NCBI GenBank assembly: GCA_004563275.1
Contig: SFSZ01000008.1
Coordinates: 1-42,540, forward strand
Direction: 5' to 3'
Length of the DNA: 42,540 nucleotides
Source: a bacterium
Lineage (GTDB): Bacteria; Bacillota_I; Bacilli_A; RF39; UBA660
The first letter of the stretch is position 1; each line of letters opens with the position of its first letter. Shown in pieces: positions 30,825 to 40,606 of the stretch. The notes beneath the pieces were generated by a model, which saw nothing but the letters and a program-made list of their open reading frames with translations, ran no database searches and had not been told where the DNA came from. A program made the position numbers and the translations under genes.

Positions 30825-30846
30825 TATAAAAGAATAGAGTGATGGT

Positions 30847-33519
30847 ATGAAAAATAAAAAAGGATTTACACTAATTGAATTAGTAATTGCAATCGGTTTA
30901 TTAAGCTTATTTGCCATAACAATAGGAATATCTTTAAATCGAACACTTAAATCTCAAAAACTAAAAGAACAACAAGAATTTGTTGAAAAAATTAAATCAT
31001 CTGCTAATCTATATGCAACCAATAATAGTAATATTGTAAATAATCTAAGTAAAGATAAAGGTTTTGTAACAATAACCATTGAAGATTTAACTAATGGCGG
31101 ATATCTTAGTGAAAATACTATAGATCCAAGCACCAATGAAAAAGTTGATAAAAGTCAAAAAATTAAAATAAGTTATGATGCTAATGGAACTATAAAAATC
31201 GATTATCCATATGACAAAGAAGATGATTATCTTCAAGCCTTAGACATTTATATTAATTTAGGTGATAATTCAATTACTGATTATTGCTTTCATGACTTAG
31301 GAACAAGTAACTTATCATATGTTAATAGTGAAACAGGTTCATTCGATCATAATTATATAACATCAAAAGGATCAGATGGCAATTATCAAAATATTAACTG
31401 TAATCAAGGAAAAATATATACAACATCACCAGGAACTTACCGTATAACTTATAATTATAAACTAAAAAATAAAAACACTTGGAAAAGAAAAACAAGAAAT
31501 GTTGTCGTTGTTGATAACGTCGCTCCAACTTGTGTAATAACTGGAAATAGAGAAACCAATGCTCCTTGGCGTTATGAAGGCTTAACAGACTTTTCTGTTG
31601 GATGTAATGATGCTGGTGGTTGCTTAAATGTAACTCAACCTAAATCACCATTAATAAACATGAAAACAAAAACTGTTACTATTCAAGATAAAGCCGGTAA
31701 TAAAACTGAATGTATCTTAAATGTATATTCAGATCAAATTAAACCTACCTGTACCCAAAATAACACTCCAACTTCATGGACTAATCAAAATAGAACTATT
31801 ACTACTAAATGTAATGATACATTAAGTGGATGTGTCGAAGAAACTACAACTAAAACTTATACTAGTGATAAGTTAGATGATACATTCTTAGTATATGATA
31901 ATGCTGGAAATGAAGGGGAATGTAATGTAACCGTTAAGGTAGATAAAACTCCACCAGTTGTTAGTTTAAGTCCATCATATAGTGAAGGAAGTACAATTAT
32001 AACAGGCACTGCTGAAGACCAATTAAGTGGAGTAGTGCAATATATGTTTAGTGAAAATGCGAATTTAATAGCATCATCATCAGGCTGGAGCACAGAGTCA
32101 ACTGCTAAATCTTCAGTAAGCTATGATAAAACTATTACAACCTTAGGTAATACAAAATGGTATTTCTATGCCAAAGATTCTGCTGGCAATGTAGCTAGAA
32201 GTGATGCTTTAACTATAAACTTATCAGCATCAATTCCTAATGCTCCAACTATAAATATTTCTAATCCTTATCAAGCTAGAAAAGGTGGCACTGTTAATGC
32301 AGATATAACTTGGACTAGTGGTCAAAATGTCAGTGCATACTGTGTTCAATTAGAATCAGCCGCAGCACCAACTGGTTCATCAAGTTGTTGGACAACTGTT
32401 TCCACAACTATTAACAGTGTAAAAAGATCACTTACATTAAATGGTGATGTTGGAAAATATAATTATGTTGCATACGTTAAAAACACATCAGGTAAAATAT
32501 CTCCCGTATCTAATCCATCATTTGCTGAAGTAATTGATACAACTCCAACTGCTCCTACACTTTATATTAATCCATATAGTGTAACTAGTGGCGGAAGCAT
32601 AACCGCAAAAGTTAGTTGGACTGGAAATGAAAACGTTAATGCCTTTTGTGTTGTAAAAGAAGGTTCAATCAAACCAACAACATCATCAAGCTGTTGGAAT
32701 AGTGTTGCGACCAATAAAACTACTGGAAACTCTTCATTTGAAATTACTGGAAGTCCAGGCAAATACTATTATGTTGCATACGTTAAAAACATTTACGGAG
32801 AAGTATCTGCTGCTTCCAATGAAGACTATGGTGAAATCAAAGCAACAAAGCCTAGCGCACCTACATTATCAACAAGTACAAGCCAAACAACAATTGGAAA
32901 CAATGCAACCCTAACAGCTAAGTGGACCAGTGGACAAGATGTCACAGCATATTGTATCCTTTCAACTGCCTCTGCTGCTCCAACCGCATCTTCAGATTGT
33001 TGGACATCTACTACAACATCTACAACATCTGGCACAATAACTCTAACATTCTCATCCGCCGGCACTTATACTTATAAAGCATATGTTAAAAATTCAAGTG
33101 GATTAATTTCTGATGCATCAAACGCTGTAACTATAACAATAACTATTAATTCCAATGGAGATAAATATTACTGCTGGTATGTATTAAAACAATATGATGG
33201 CACTCTAAAAGTAAGAACTAGAGATGATGCAGGTTCTTTATTATCAGCTCTAATTTGTCGTAATCAACCAGCTGGACCTAAAAATATTTACAATATTATT
33301 AAGAATAGTACCGTAACGTATAGTTCATTCTGGGGAGAATCAAATTTTACCAAATCTGATGGAACTCATAATTATGGTTGGTATCAGGTTTCCAGTAGTG
33401 TAGAGCCAAATGGTAAAAAATATTATATTACATGTTATTCTGCCTTTTATTACACAGCACAATCATGTTCAGACTGTATAAGTAATGACCACTGTACAAC
33501 ATCAAGAGTTTTAGAATAG
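30847..33519 (+). CDS. Giant prepilin-like surface protein with Ig/Fn3-like repeats
   Basis: 890 residues. The start MKNKKGFTLIELVIAIG has a type IV prepilin cleavage site (G6|F7, Glu at +5) and hydrophobic helix to about residue 28. A pilin-like head follows to about 170, then a series of beta-sandwich modules: three with Cys pairs (about 225-370), one Ig-like 'DSAGN' module (about 370-460), and three repeats of about 95 residues each (about 465-760) sharing SSCW/SDCW, YVAYVKN and GKIS/GEVS features. A Cys-rich cap ends it. Such long modular pilins are usually minor pilins or adhesins at a fibre tip. A prepilin peptidase and ATPase must be elsewhere. Confidence 0.85.
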   Translation: MKNKKGFTLIELVIAIGLLSLFAITIGISLNRTLKSQKLKEQQEFVEKIKSSANLYATNNSNIVNNLSKDKGFVTITIEDLTNGGYLSENTIDPSTNEKVDKSQKIKISYDANGTIKIDYPYDKEDDYLQALDIYINLGDNSITDYCFHDLGTSNLSYVNSETGSFDHNYITSKGSDGNYQNINCNQGKIYTTSPGTYRITYNYKLKNKNTWKRKTRNVVVVDNVAPTCVITGNRETNAPWRYEGLTDFSVGCNDAGGCLNVTQPKSPLINMKTKTVTIQDKAGNKTECILNVYSDQIKPTCTQNNTPTSWTNQNRTITTKCNDTLSGCVEETTTKTYTSDKLDDTFLVYDNAGNEGECNVTVKVDKTPPVVSLSPSYSEGSTIITGTAEDQLSGVVQYMFSENANLIASSSGWSTESTAKSSVSYDKTITTLGNTKWYFYAKDSAGNVARSDALTINLSASIPNAPTINISNPYQARKGGTVNADITWTSGQNVSAYCVQLESAAAPTGSSSCWTTVSTTINSVKRSLTLNGDVGKYNYVAYVKNTSGKISPVSNPSFAEVIDTTPTAPTLYINPYSVTSGGSITAKVSWTGNENVNAFCVVKEGSIKPTTSSSCWNSVATNKTTGNSSFEITGSPGKYYYVAYVKNIYGEVSAASNEDYGEIKATKPSAPTLSTSTSQTTIGNNATLTAKWTSGQDVTAYCILSTASAAPTASSDCWTSTTTSTTSGTITLTFSSAGTYTYKAYVKNSSGLISDASNAVTITITINSNGDKYYCWYVLKQYDGTLKVRTRDDAGSLLSALICRNQPAGPKNIYNIIKNSTVTYSSFWGESNFTKSDGTHNYGWYQVSSSVEPNGKKYYITCYSAFYYTAQSCSDCISNDHCTTSRVLE
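32237..33135 (+). repeat. Three tandem Fn3-like modules encoded in the prepilin gene
   Basis: Three modules of roughly 95 codons share a pattern: AP-T-x at the start, SG/GN-x-V-x-A-C in the middle, SS-C-W, and GKY-x-Y-x-AYVKN near the end. They are diverged at DNA level but clearly duplicated. Confidence 0.8.
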
Positions 33520-33544
33520 GTTAGTTTTATCTAACCTTTTTTTC
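33518..33544 (+). terminator. Terminator of the giant prepilin gene
   Basis: AGGTTAG (33518-33524) pairs with CTAACCT (33531-33537), followed by seven T. Confidence 0.85.
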
Positions 33545-33601
33545 TTTTCATAATTATGTTATTATATTCCTATAAATTGTAATTAAAAAGGAGAACTAAA
33601 A

Positions 33602-35344
33602 ATGAATTTAATTATTAAAATTGAAAATTTAATCAAAGAACTAATAACTAAATTAGGCTACGAAGACGACGTTAAAATTATCGTAAGTGGGAGACCAGAA
33701 TTTGGTGACTACCAATACAATAGTGCCTTTAATTTAGCTAAAAAATATCATAAAAATCCAATACAAATCGCCGATGAAATAACAGCAGAACTATCAAAAG
33801 AAGATTTATTTGAAACTGTCACAAATGTCAATGGATTTATAAATTTAAAATTAAGTGATAAAGCCTTAATTAATTACATGAACGAAGTTATTAAAGACTT
33901 TAGTATCAACACATATCATATCGATACTGATGAAACTATCTTTTTAGATTATGGTGGTGCCAATGTTGCCAAAGCTCTTCATGCTGGTCATCTAAGAAGT
34001 CCTAATATCGGAGAAGCACTAAAAAGATTATGTGAAGCCGTAGGTTATAAAACCATAAGTGATGTTCACTATGGTGACTGGGGTAGACCAATGGGATTAA
34101 TAATCTGTGAAATAAAACATCGTTTCCCAGATTCACCATTCTTTAATCCTAATCTAGATGAGTATCCTACCGAAAGCCCAGTATCATTAGAAGACCTATA
34201 TGAAATATACCCACTAGCAAGCAGTAAATCTAAAGAAGATGAAAACTATCTTAATGAAGCTAGAGAACTAACAGTAGCTCTTCAAAATAAAACTAAAGGT
34301 ATTTACGATTTATATCAAGCCTTCACTAAAATATCAATGGATGATATTAAAGACATCTATAAAAAATTAAATGCAACATTCGATTTACATGAAGGTGAAA
34401 GAGATGCTGATGATTATATTCCAGAATTATTAAAATATCTTAAAGATAATAATTTAACTGAAATAAGTAATGGAGCAACCATAATTGATGTTAAAGAAGA
34501 AACTGATAAAAAAGAAATCCCACCAGTTATCTTAATTAAAAGTAATGGTGGAGTATTATATGACACAACCGAATTAGCAACTCTTTATTCAAGAGTTAAA
34601 AGATTCGATGCTAAAAAATATTTTTATCTAACTGACATCAGACAAGAATTACATTTTGTTCAAGCTTTCCGTGCTGCTCATAAAACTCATATTGTTCCTG
34701 ATGATATCGATTTAGAATGGTTTGGTTTTGGAACCCTTAATGGAACCGATGGAAAACCATTTAAAACCAGAGATGGTGGTGTTATGAGTTTAAGAGAACT
34801 AATTAAACTAGTAAGTACTGAAACCAGAAAAGTGATTAAAGATAATATTCCTGAAGAAGAAAAAGACGAATTAGCTGAAAAATTAGCAATTGCTGCTATT
34901 AAATATGCTGATCTTTTACCAAATAGAGCAAGTGACTACATCTTTGATCCAATTAAATTTAGTGATATCAATGGTAAAACTGGAACCTATTTACTTTATA
35001 GTACCGTAAGAATGTCATCATTATTAAATAAAGCCAAAAAAGAAAATATTATTCCTAACGAATATAAATTAATTTCAACTAGTGAAGAAAGAGATATAAT
35101 TATTAACTTATTAAATTTAAGAAACACAATTGAAAAATCCATGGCCACAAGAACCTTAAATGAAATATGTGAATATCTTTATAGATTAACTAGTTCATTT
35201 AATGCTTTCTATTCAAATCACGAAGTAATTACTGAACCAGATGAAACTAAAAAAGAAAGTTATATTTCCTTAATTAAATTAGTACATGATACCAATAAAT
35301 ATTTACTTAATATTTTAGCTATCGATGTACCAAATAAGATATAA
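33602..35344 (+). CDS. argS: Arginyl-tRNA synthetase
   Basis: 580 residues: an N-terminal Add-1 domain, the class I catalytic core with the HIGH-type motif HAGHLRS (about residue 125), DVHYGDWG, GGVLYDTTELATL, LTDIRQELHFVQAF, GKPFKTRDGG, and the C-terminal DALR anticodon-binding domain with TYLLYSTVRMSSLL and a final IDVPNK segment. It charges tRNA-Arg in an ATP-dependent reaction that needs tRNA present. An AAGGAGA site precedes it, and the leader is only about 60 bases long, too short for a T-box. Confidence 0.95.
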   Translation: MNLIIKIENLIKELITKLGYEDDVKIIVSGRPEFGDYQYNSAFNLAKKYHKNPIQIADEITAELSKEDLFETVTNVNGFINLKLSDKALINYMNEVIKDFSINTYHIDTDETIFLDYGGANVAKALHAGHLRSPNIGEALKRLCEAVGYKTISDVHYGDWGRPMGLIICEIKHRFPDSPFFNPNLDEYPTESPVSLEDLYEIYPLASSKSKEDENYLNEARELTVALQNKTKGIYDLYQAFTKISMDDIKDIYKKLNATFDLHEGERDADDYIPELLKYLKDNNLTEISNGATIIDVKEETDKKEIPPVILIKSNGGVLYDTTELATLYSRVKRFDAKKYFYLTDIRQELHFVQAFRAAHKTHIVPDDIDLEWFGFGTLNGTDGKPFKTRDGGVMSLRELIKLVSTETRKVIKDNIPEEEKDELAEKLAIAAIKYADLLPNRASDYIFDPIKFSDINGKTGTYLLYSTVRMSSLLNKAKKENIIPNEYKLISTSEERDIIINLLNLRNTIEKSMATRTLNEICEYLYRLTSSFNAFYSNHEVITEPDETKKESYISLIKLVHDTNKYLLNILAIDVPNKI

Positions 35345-35375
35345 AAAAAGAAAGTTTTTGCACTTTCTTTTTTTA
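35345..35375. terminator. Bidirectional terminator between argS and the YjcZ-like gene
   Basis: The stem AAAGAAAGT/ACTTTCTTT has T runs on both strands. It serves argS (plus) and the YjcZ-like gene (minus). Confidence 0.8.
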
Positions 35376-35567
35376 GTTATTAAAATTATTATTGTTGTTG
35401 CCGCCCCAACTCCAACCAGCTCCAATGATAATTACAAGTAAAATAAATAATACAATCCATAAAGCAGCACCTAGACCATAACCTTGAGTATTTCCTACAT
35501 AACCGGCATTACAACATGGAGAACCATAACCTTGATTATAACCACCATTATATCCATAGTAATACAT
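35373..35567 (-). CDS. YjcZ-family small membrane protein
   Basis: 64 residues. Gly/Tyr/Asn-rich start, two Cys, then GLGAALWIVLFILLVIIIGAGW, the hydrophobic signature of YjcZ-family peptides, and an Asn-rich end. In Bacillus these are described as sporulation proteins; here no sporulation gene is in view. AAAGGAGG precedes the start. A terminator is shared with argS. Confidence 0.8.
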   Translation of the reverse strand: MYYYGYNGGYNQGYGSPCCNAGYVGNTQGYGLGAALWIVLFILLVIIIGAGWSWGGNNNNNFNN

Positions 35568-35674
35568 ATTAAAACCTCCTTTGTATCTACTATAGTGTAC
35601 TCAAATAGGCTCAAAATGGTTAATAAAAATTAATGTAAATTTACATCATAAACATAGGAGAACATATCTACTTA

Positions 35675-35683
35675 TGTTATAAT
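35675..35683 (+). promoter_or_regulatory. Extended -10 promoter of the ruvA operon
   Basis: TGTTATAAT lies 18 bases before the ruvA ATG; AAGGTGGG is the ribosome site. Confidence 0.5.
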
Positions 35684-35701
35684 TATATAAGGTGGGAAAG
35701 T

Positions 35702-36250
35702 ATGTACGGATATATAAAAGGAAAAATTACTTATGTAACAAGTAATTATATAATTATAGATAATAATGGAATAGGATATATTATCTTTGTAGCTAATCCA
35801 TATTCATATGAAGAAAATAAAGAATATTTAATTTATACATATAACTATATAAATGAAAATGAAAACTCATTATATGGTTTTATTAGTATGGATGAAAAAG
35901 AATTATTCTTAAAATTAATTAACGTTAAAGGACTAGGACCAAAAACTGCTATGCCAATGTTAGCAACCGGTTCAGTAAATGGAATCAAAGATGCTATTGA
36001 CAGGGAAAACGTTCTTTATTTAAAGAAATTCCCTAAAGTAGGAGATAAACTAGCAAGACAAATGATTCTTGATTTAAAAGGTAAATTAGCTAACGTCGAA
36101 GGAGATTCTACTGAATCAACTGAATTAGTTGAAGTTCTAGAAAACCTAGGCTATAAAACTGCTGATATTAATAAAATATTACCTAAAGTAAATAAAGAAT
36201 TAAGATTAGAAGATCAAATAAAAGAAGCTTTAAAATTAATGCTTAGATAG
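35702..36250 (+). CDS. ruvA: Holliday junction DNA helicase subunit RuvA
   Basis: 182 residues: N-terminal OB domain (MYGYIKGKI...), tandem helix-hairpin-helix motifs (INVKGLGPKTAMPML and KKFPKVGDKLARQMILDLKGKL) and a C-terminal RuvB-binding helical domain. RuvA grips four-way junctions and loads RuvB. The gene starts the operon ruvA-nucleotidase-ruvB-glyA-thyA-folA. Confidence 0.95.
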   Translation: MYGYIKGKITYVTSNYIIIDNNGIGYIIFVANPYSYEENKEYLIYTYNYINENENSLYGFISMDEKELFLKLINVKGLGPKTAMPMLATGSVNGIKDAIDRENVLYLKKFPKVGDKLARQMILDLKGKLANVEGDSTESTELVEVLENLGYKTADINKILPKVNKELRLEDQIKEALKLMLR

Positions 36251-36270
36251 AAGTGAAAGGAAGTATCATA

Positions 36271-36813
36271 ATGAGTAACATAAAAACAATTGGAATAGAT
36301 ATCGATGATACTATCACTAATACCTTTGATAAAGCTGAAGAATATCTAATAAATCATATTGAATATATTCCTTACGACGAATTATATGAAGGAAAAACTG
36401 AGCGAGCAATTAACTTTGCTAAAGAAAGATTAGAAACAATTCAAAGAGAATGTTTACCTAAAGAACATGCTATTGAAGTAATTAAAAGATTAAAAGATAA
36501 AGGATATAAAATAATAATCATAACCGCTAGAGGTTCAGAATTAAAATATGATCATGAAAAAATAACTAAAGATTATTTTAAGAAATATAACATTCCTTAT
36601 GATGACATGATATTTTCCTCAATCAATAAAGGATTAGACTGTAAAAATAATAATATTGATATTTTAATTGATGATCGTGAAGAAAATTTAGATAGTGCTA
36701 TTGATTATGGAATCATTCCAATTAAGTTTAAAAGTGTTAGAGAACCAGCAAGTAAATATCCAACATTTGATAATTGGTTATATTTAGAAAAATATCTAGA
36801 AGGGGAGTTTTAA
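36271..36813 (+). CDS. HAD-family 5'(3')-nucleotidase-like phosphatase
   Basis: ATG 36271 is used because AAAGGAAG lies just before it; the in-frame GTG at 36253 overlaps that ribosome site. 180 residues with HAD motif I DIDDT (about residues 9-13), motif II in IIITARG and acidic motif III/IV LIDDREENLDSA, with a helical cap like NT5C 5'(3')-deoxyribonucleotidases. It may hydrolyse pyrimidine deoxynucleotides, consistent with thyA downstream; the substrate is not proven. It lies between ruvA and ruvB. Confidence 0.75.
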   Translation: MSNIKTIGIDIDDTITNTFDKAEEYLINHIEYIPYDELYEGKTERAINFAKERLETIQRECLPKEHAIEVIKRLKDKGYKIIIITARGSELKYDHEKITKDYFKKYNIPYDDMIFSSINKGLDCKNNNIDILIDDREENLDSAIDYGIIPIKFKSVREPASKYPTFDNWLYLEKYLEGEF

Positions 36814-37815
36814 ATGGAAAGAATTATAACAAGTGAAGAACTAGAATCAGATAAATTTGAAACTAATATCAGACCACAACATTTTGGTGAATATATTGGT
36901 CAAAATGAAGTAAAAGAAAATATTAAAGTTTTTGTTGAAGCTGCTAAAATGAGAGATGAAGCTTTAGATCATGTTTTACTATATGGCCCTCCAGGACTAG
37001 GTAAAACCACTTTAGCACATATTATTGCTAATGAACTTGGAACCAACATTAAAACTACAACTGGACCAGCCCTAGAAAAAAGTGGTGATCTAGCTGCTGT
37101 CTTATCAACACTTGAACCAGGAGATGTCTTATTTATTGATGAAATACATCGCATTCCTAAGTTCATTGAAGAAATACTTTATCCAGCAATGGAAGATTTT
37201 GAATTAGATATTGTAGTAGGCCAAGAAGGTTCAAGTAGAAGCATCAAAATAGACCTTCCACCATTTACATTAGTTGGAGCTACCACTAGAGCAGGAGATA
37301 TTTCCGCCCCTTTAAGAGACCGTTTTGGTATCGTGTCTAAGTTAAACTATTACTCTGAAGAAGAACTAAAAGAAATCATTAAAAGAACCAGTAAAGTTCT
37401 AGAAATGAATATTACCGACGAATCAGCCTTAGAACTAGCAAAAAGAAGTCGTAAAACCCCAAGAATCGCCAATAGATTATTTAAAAGAGTAAGAGATTTT
37501 GCCCAAGTAAAAGGTGAAAGTGAAATATCTATTGAAACAACCAAAGAAGCCTTAGAACGCTTAAAAGTAGATACATATGGACTAGATCAAGTTGATATTG
37601 AATATTTAGAAAGCTTAATAAATAAATTTAATGGTGGTCCAGTTGGTGTTGAAACCATTGCATCATCAATCGGTGAAGAAGTATCAACCCTAGAAGATGT
37701 TGTTGAACCATATCTAATGCAAGAAGGATTTATTAAAAGAACCCAAAGAGGAAGAATTGCCACCGATAAAAGTTATAGTCACATTAAAAAACAAGGAGGG
37801 GGAACCCTATTTTGA
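36814..37815 (+). CDS. ruvB: Holliday junction DNA helicase subunit RuvB
   Basis: 333 residues: AAA+ ATPase with Walker [10 protein letters not shown], Walker B FIDEIHR, sensor [15 protein letters not shown] and the winged-helix end with RTQRGRIAT. RuvB drives branch migration with RuvA. It begins at the base after the nucleotidase stop, and its TGA stop overlaps the glyA TTG start. Confidence 0.96.
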   Translation: MERIITSEELESDKFETNIRPQHFGEYIGQNEVKENIKVFVEAAKMRDEALDHVLLYGPPGLGKTTLAHIIANELGTNIKTTTGPALEKSGDLAAVLSTLEPGDVLFIDEIHRIPKFIEEILYPAMEDFELDIVVGQEGSSRSIKIDLPPFTLVGATTRAGDISAPLRDRFGIVSKLNYYSEEELKEIIKRTSKVLEMNITDESALELAKRSRKTPRIANRLFKRVRDFAQVKGESEISIETTKEALERLKVDTYGLDQVDIEYLESLINKFNGGPVGVETIASSIGEEVSTLEDVVEPYLMQEGFIKRTQRGRIATDKSYSHIKKQGGGTLF

Positions 37816-39035
37816 ATCGTAAACTATCCAAATTACTAAAACAAGAAGCAACTAGACAGGAAGAAAATATTGAATTAATTGCCAGTGAAAATTACGTATC
37901 AAAAGACATTTTAAAACTACAAGGAAGTATCCTAACCAATAAATATGCTGAAGGTTATCCAGGGAAAAAATATTATGGTGGTTGTGAATATATTGATCAA
38001 ATTGAAACTATGGCAATTGAATATGCCTGCAAATTATTTAAATGTAAATACGCTAACGTACAACCTCATTCCGGATCAAATGCTAACATGGCCGTTTATA
38101 AAGCTTTATTAAATATTGGGGATACTGTTCTTGGTATGGATTTATCCAATGGTGGTCATTTAACCCATGGACATCCTATGAATTTTAGTGGTAAAGAATA
38201 TAACATCGTAAGTTATACAATTGACCCTGAAACCGAAACAATCGACTATGAAAATGTTCGTAAAATAGCTTTAGAATCAAAACCAAAAATGATTATTGCT
38301 GGAGCAAGTGCTTATTCAAGATTAATAGATTTTAAAAAATTTAAAGAAATAGCCGATGAAGTAGGGGCATACTTAATGGTAGATATGGCTCATATTGCTG
38401 GCTTAGTTGCCGCTAAAGCCCATCCATCACCATTTCCTTATGCCGATGTTGTAACAACAACAACGCATAAAACCTTAAGAGGACCAAGAGGTGGCTTAAT
38501 CCTAACAAACGATGAAGAAATTGCTAAAAAAATCGATAAAACCATCTTTCCGGGAATTCAAGGTGGACCTCTTATGCATGTTATCGCTGCTAAACTTCAA
38601 TGCTTTTCAGAAGCTCTAGAACCAGAATTTGTTATATACATTGAAAACGTTGTTAAAAATGCTAAAGCTTTAGCAAATTCCTTAAAAGAACAAGGAGTAA
38701 GAGTAATTTCAGGTGGAACCGATAATCACTTATTATTAATAGATGTTAAATCAAAATTTAATCTAACCGGTAAAGAAGCGGAAAACATCTTAGATCAAAT
38801 CAATATAACAACCAATAAAAATACCATACCAAAAGAAACCGAAAGTCCATTCAAAACATCGGGGCTAAGATTAGGCTCAGCTGCCATGACAACCAGGGGT
38901 TTAACTGAAGAAGACTTTAAACAAATCGGTCAAATTATTGTCAAAGCCCTTGATAATAAAGATAATGAACAAGTGTTATATACTTTGAAACAAAAAGTAT
39001 TAAATATAACAAAAAAATATCCAATTTATAAATAG
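37812..39035 (+). CDS. glyA: Serine hydroxymethyltransferase
   Basis: 407 residues starting with TTG (37812), supported by AGGAGGGG 11 bases upstream. [18 protein letters not shown], the [21 protein letters not shown] and [13 protein letters not shown] motifs include the PLP lysine. It converts serine and tetrahydrofolate to glycine and methylene-THF, the direct substrate of ThyA next in the operon. It overlaps ruvB by 4 bases. Confidence 0.95.
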   Translation: MNRKLSKLLKQEATRQEENIELIASENYVSKDILKLQGSILTNKYAEGYPGKKYYGGCEYIDQIETMAIEYACKLFKCKYANVQPHSGSNANMAVYKALLNIGDTVLGMDLSNGGHLTHGHPMNFSGKEYNIVSYTIDPETETIDYENVRKIALESKPKMIIAGASAYSRLIDFKKFKEIADEVGAYLMVDMAHIAGLVAAKAHPSPFPYADVVTTTTHKTLRGPRGGLILTNDEEIAKKIDKTIFPGIQGGPLMHVIAAKLQCFSEALEPEFVIYIENVVKNAKALANSLKEQGVRVISGGTDNHLLLIDVKSKFNLTGKEAENILDQINITTNKNTIPKETESPFKTSGLRLGSAAMTTRGLTEEDFKQIGQIIVKALDNKDNEQVLYTLKQKVLNITKKYPIYK

Positions 39036-39052
39036 AAGGAAGGTAATTAAAA

Positions 39053-39952
39053 ATGACTAAATGGGATAAAGAGTATATTAAATTATGTAAAAAAATCTTA
39101 AAAGAGGGAAAAGAAGTAGAAAATAGAACCGGTGTAAATACCATCAAAATACCTTCATATCACTTACATTTTGACTTAAGAGAAGAATTTCCAGTTCTAG
39201 CAACAAAACAATTATTTTTTAGACAAGCAATTCTAGAAATGTTATGGATTTATCAAGCTCAAAGTAACGACGTAAGATGGTTACAAGAAAGAAATGTTCA
39301 TATTTGGGATGAATGGGAAATTGCTGATGATGGCGCATGGCATGCTACTCAAAACGTTATGGAAAACGGCAAATATGTCAAAAAAGATATCGTTAAACAA
39401 TTCCCAGAAGGATTTGAACACACCATTGGAACTGCCTATGGTTATATCGTAAATAAATTCCAAATGACTCAAAACCTAATCAAAACAATCAAAGAAAATC
39501 CAACCGATCGAAGAATGGTTATGACCTTATGGCAAAATGATTATTTAGACACAGCAGTTCTACCATCATGCGTATGGAGTAGTGAATGGGATGTAACTGA
39601 TGGCTACCTAAATTTATGGGTACATCAAAGAAGCTGTGATGTTCCTCTAGGCTTACCATTTAACGTAACCCAATATGCAACTCTTTTATCATTAATTGCT
39701 CAAGTTACCGGCTTAAAACCAGGAACAATAGATTGGTCAATTAAAGATGCTCATATCTATGTTAACCAAGTTGATGGAATTAAAGAACAAATAAATAGAT
39801 TTGATACAGAGGAAGATATTCCAGCTCCAAAATTATGGATTAACCCAGATATCGATGATTTCTTCAAATTCGACAACTCAAAAGATTGCCTAGACATCAA
39901 AGTAGTAGACTACAAACATATGGGACCAATTAGATTCCCACTTGCTCAATAA
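39053..39952 (+). CDS. thyA: Thymidylate synthase (ThyA, Firmicutes type)
   Basis: 299 residues. The catalytic Cys173 lies in PSCVWSSEW; the neighbouring Val replaces the His of the usual PCH motif, as in a Firmicutes subtype. HQRSCDVPLGLPFNV and the RMVMTLWQ region carry folate and phosphate contacts. It makes dTMP from dUMP and methylene-THF, producing dihydrofolate for FolA, whose ATG overlaps its stop by one base (TAATG). Confidence 0.94.
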   Translation: MTKWDKEYIKLCKKILKEGKEVENRTGVNTIKIPSYHLHFDLREEFPVLATKQLFFRQAILEMLWIYQAQSNDVRWLQERNVHIWDEWEIADDGAWHATQNVMENGKYVKKDIVKQFPEGFEHTIGTAYGYIVNKFQMTQNLIKTIKENPTDRRMVMTLWQNDYLDTAVLPSCVWSSEWDVTDGYLNLWVHQRSCDVPLGLPFNVTQYATLLSLIAQVTGLKPGTIDWSIKDAHIYVNQVDGIKEQINRFDTEEDIPAPKLWINPDIDDFFKFDNSKDCLDIKVVDYKHMGPIRFPLAQ

Positions 39953-40434
39953 TGAATAATCTATCATTAATCGCTGCCATTGGTTCATCTAACGAACTAG
40001 GTAAAAATAATGATTTAATCTGGCATTTACATGAAGATATGAAATTCTTTAGAACCCAAACATCAGGTAAAACCATCATCATGGGAAGAAAATGCTTCGA
40101 ATCATTACCAGGCTTACTTCCTAATCGAAAACACATAATCCTAACAAACAATAAAGATTATCAAGTTAATGGTGCCATAATATTTCACACCAAAGAAGAA
40201 GTTCTAGATTATCTTAAAAACGCCGAAGAAGAATGCTTCATAATAGGTGGTGCCAAAATATATGAATTATTTTTACCATATTGTAAATATCTATATCTAA
40301 CAGAAATAGAAGATACCAAAGAAGCAGATGTCTACTTCCCAACATTTGATAAAACAAAATATACCAAAGAAATAATCAAAGAATTAGAAGAAAATAATAT
40401 CAAATATAAATTTACCAAATACACAAGAATCTAA
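39952..40434 (+). CDS. folA: Dihydrofolate reductase
   Basis: 160 residues with the DHFR patterns NELGKNNDLIW, D29 as catalytic acid in HLHEDM, IIMGRKCFES, and FIIGGAKIYELF (NADPH binding). Ile replaces the usual Pro of the LPW element and His replaces Pro in LPAD. It recycles dihydrofolate from ThyA. Last gene of the ruvA operon, followed by a strong terminator. Confidence 0.94.
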   Translation: MNNLSLIAAIGSSNELGKNNDLIWHLHEDMKFFRTQTSGKTIIMGRKCFESLPGLLPNRKHIILTNNKDYQVNGAIIFHTKEEVLDYLKNAEEECFIIGGAKIYELFLPYCKYLYLTEIEDTKEADVYFPTFDKTKYTKEIIKELEENNIKYKFTKYTRI

Positions 40435-40451
40435 CTTGTGTATTTTTTTTT
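40418..40451 (+). terminator. Terminator of the ruvA-folA operon
   Basis: AATACACAAG (40418-40427) pairs with CTTGTGTATT (40434-40443), followed by eight T. Confidence 0.85.
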
Positions 40452-40577
40452 GCCATTTTCCGTCATATGTAACATCCCGTTTTTGGCACTAAAATAGATA
40501 CTATTTTCAAAATTAACTTTCCGGTGGCGTTCGCTAGTCCGGATTTTATCTAGAAAAATTTTTCTCGTTCATTAACC
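40451..40577 (+). other. Hairpin-rich, GC-richer leader region
   Basis: This gap has at least three stems: TGCCA (40451-40455)/TGGCA (40484-40488), AAAATAG (40491-40497)/CTATTTT (40501-40507), and CCGG (40521-40524)/CCGG (40539-40542). Its base composition differs from the AT-rich surroundings. It ends at the -35 of the TasA-like gene, so it lies outside that transcript and may be a regulatory or element-derived segment. Confidence 0.4.
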
Positions 40578-40606
40578 TTGACTGGGGTGGGGTATTATTG
40601 TACAAT
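40578..40606 (+). promoter_or_regulatory. Promoter of the TasA-like gene
   Basis: TTGACT (40578-40583), 17 bp, TACAAT (40601-40606), 30 bases before the ATG. Confidence 0.7.

Noticed and set aside
33545..33601. T-box leader before argS
   Set aside because: The gap is about 60 bases, with no space for the specifier stem and antiterminator.
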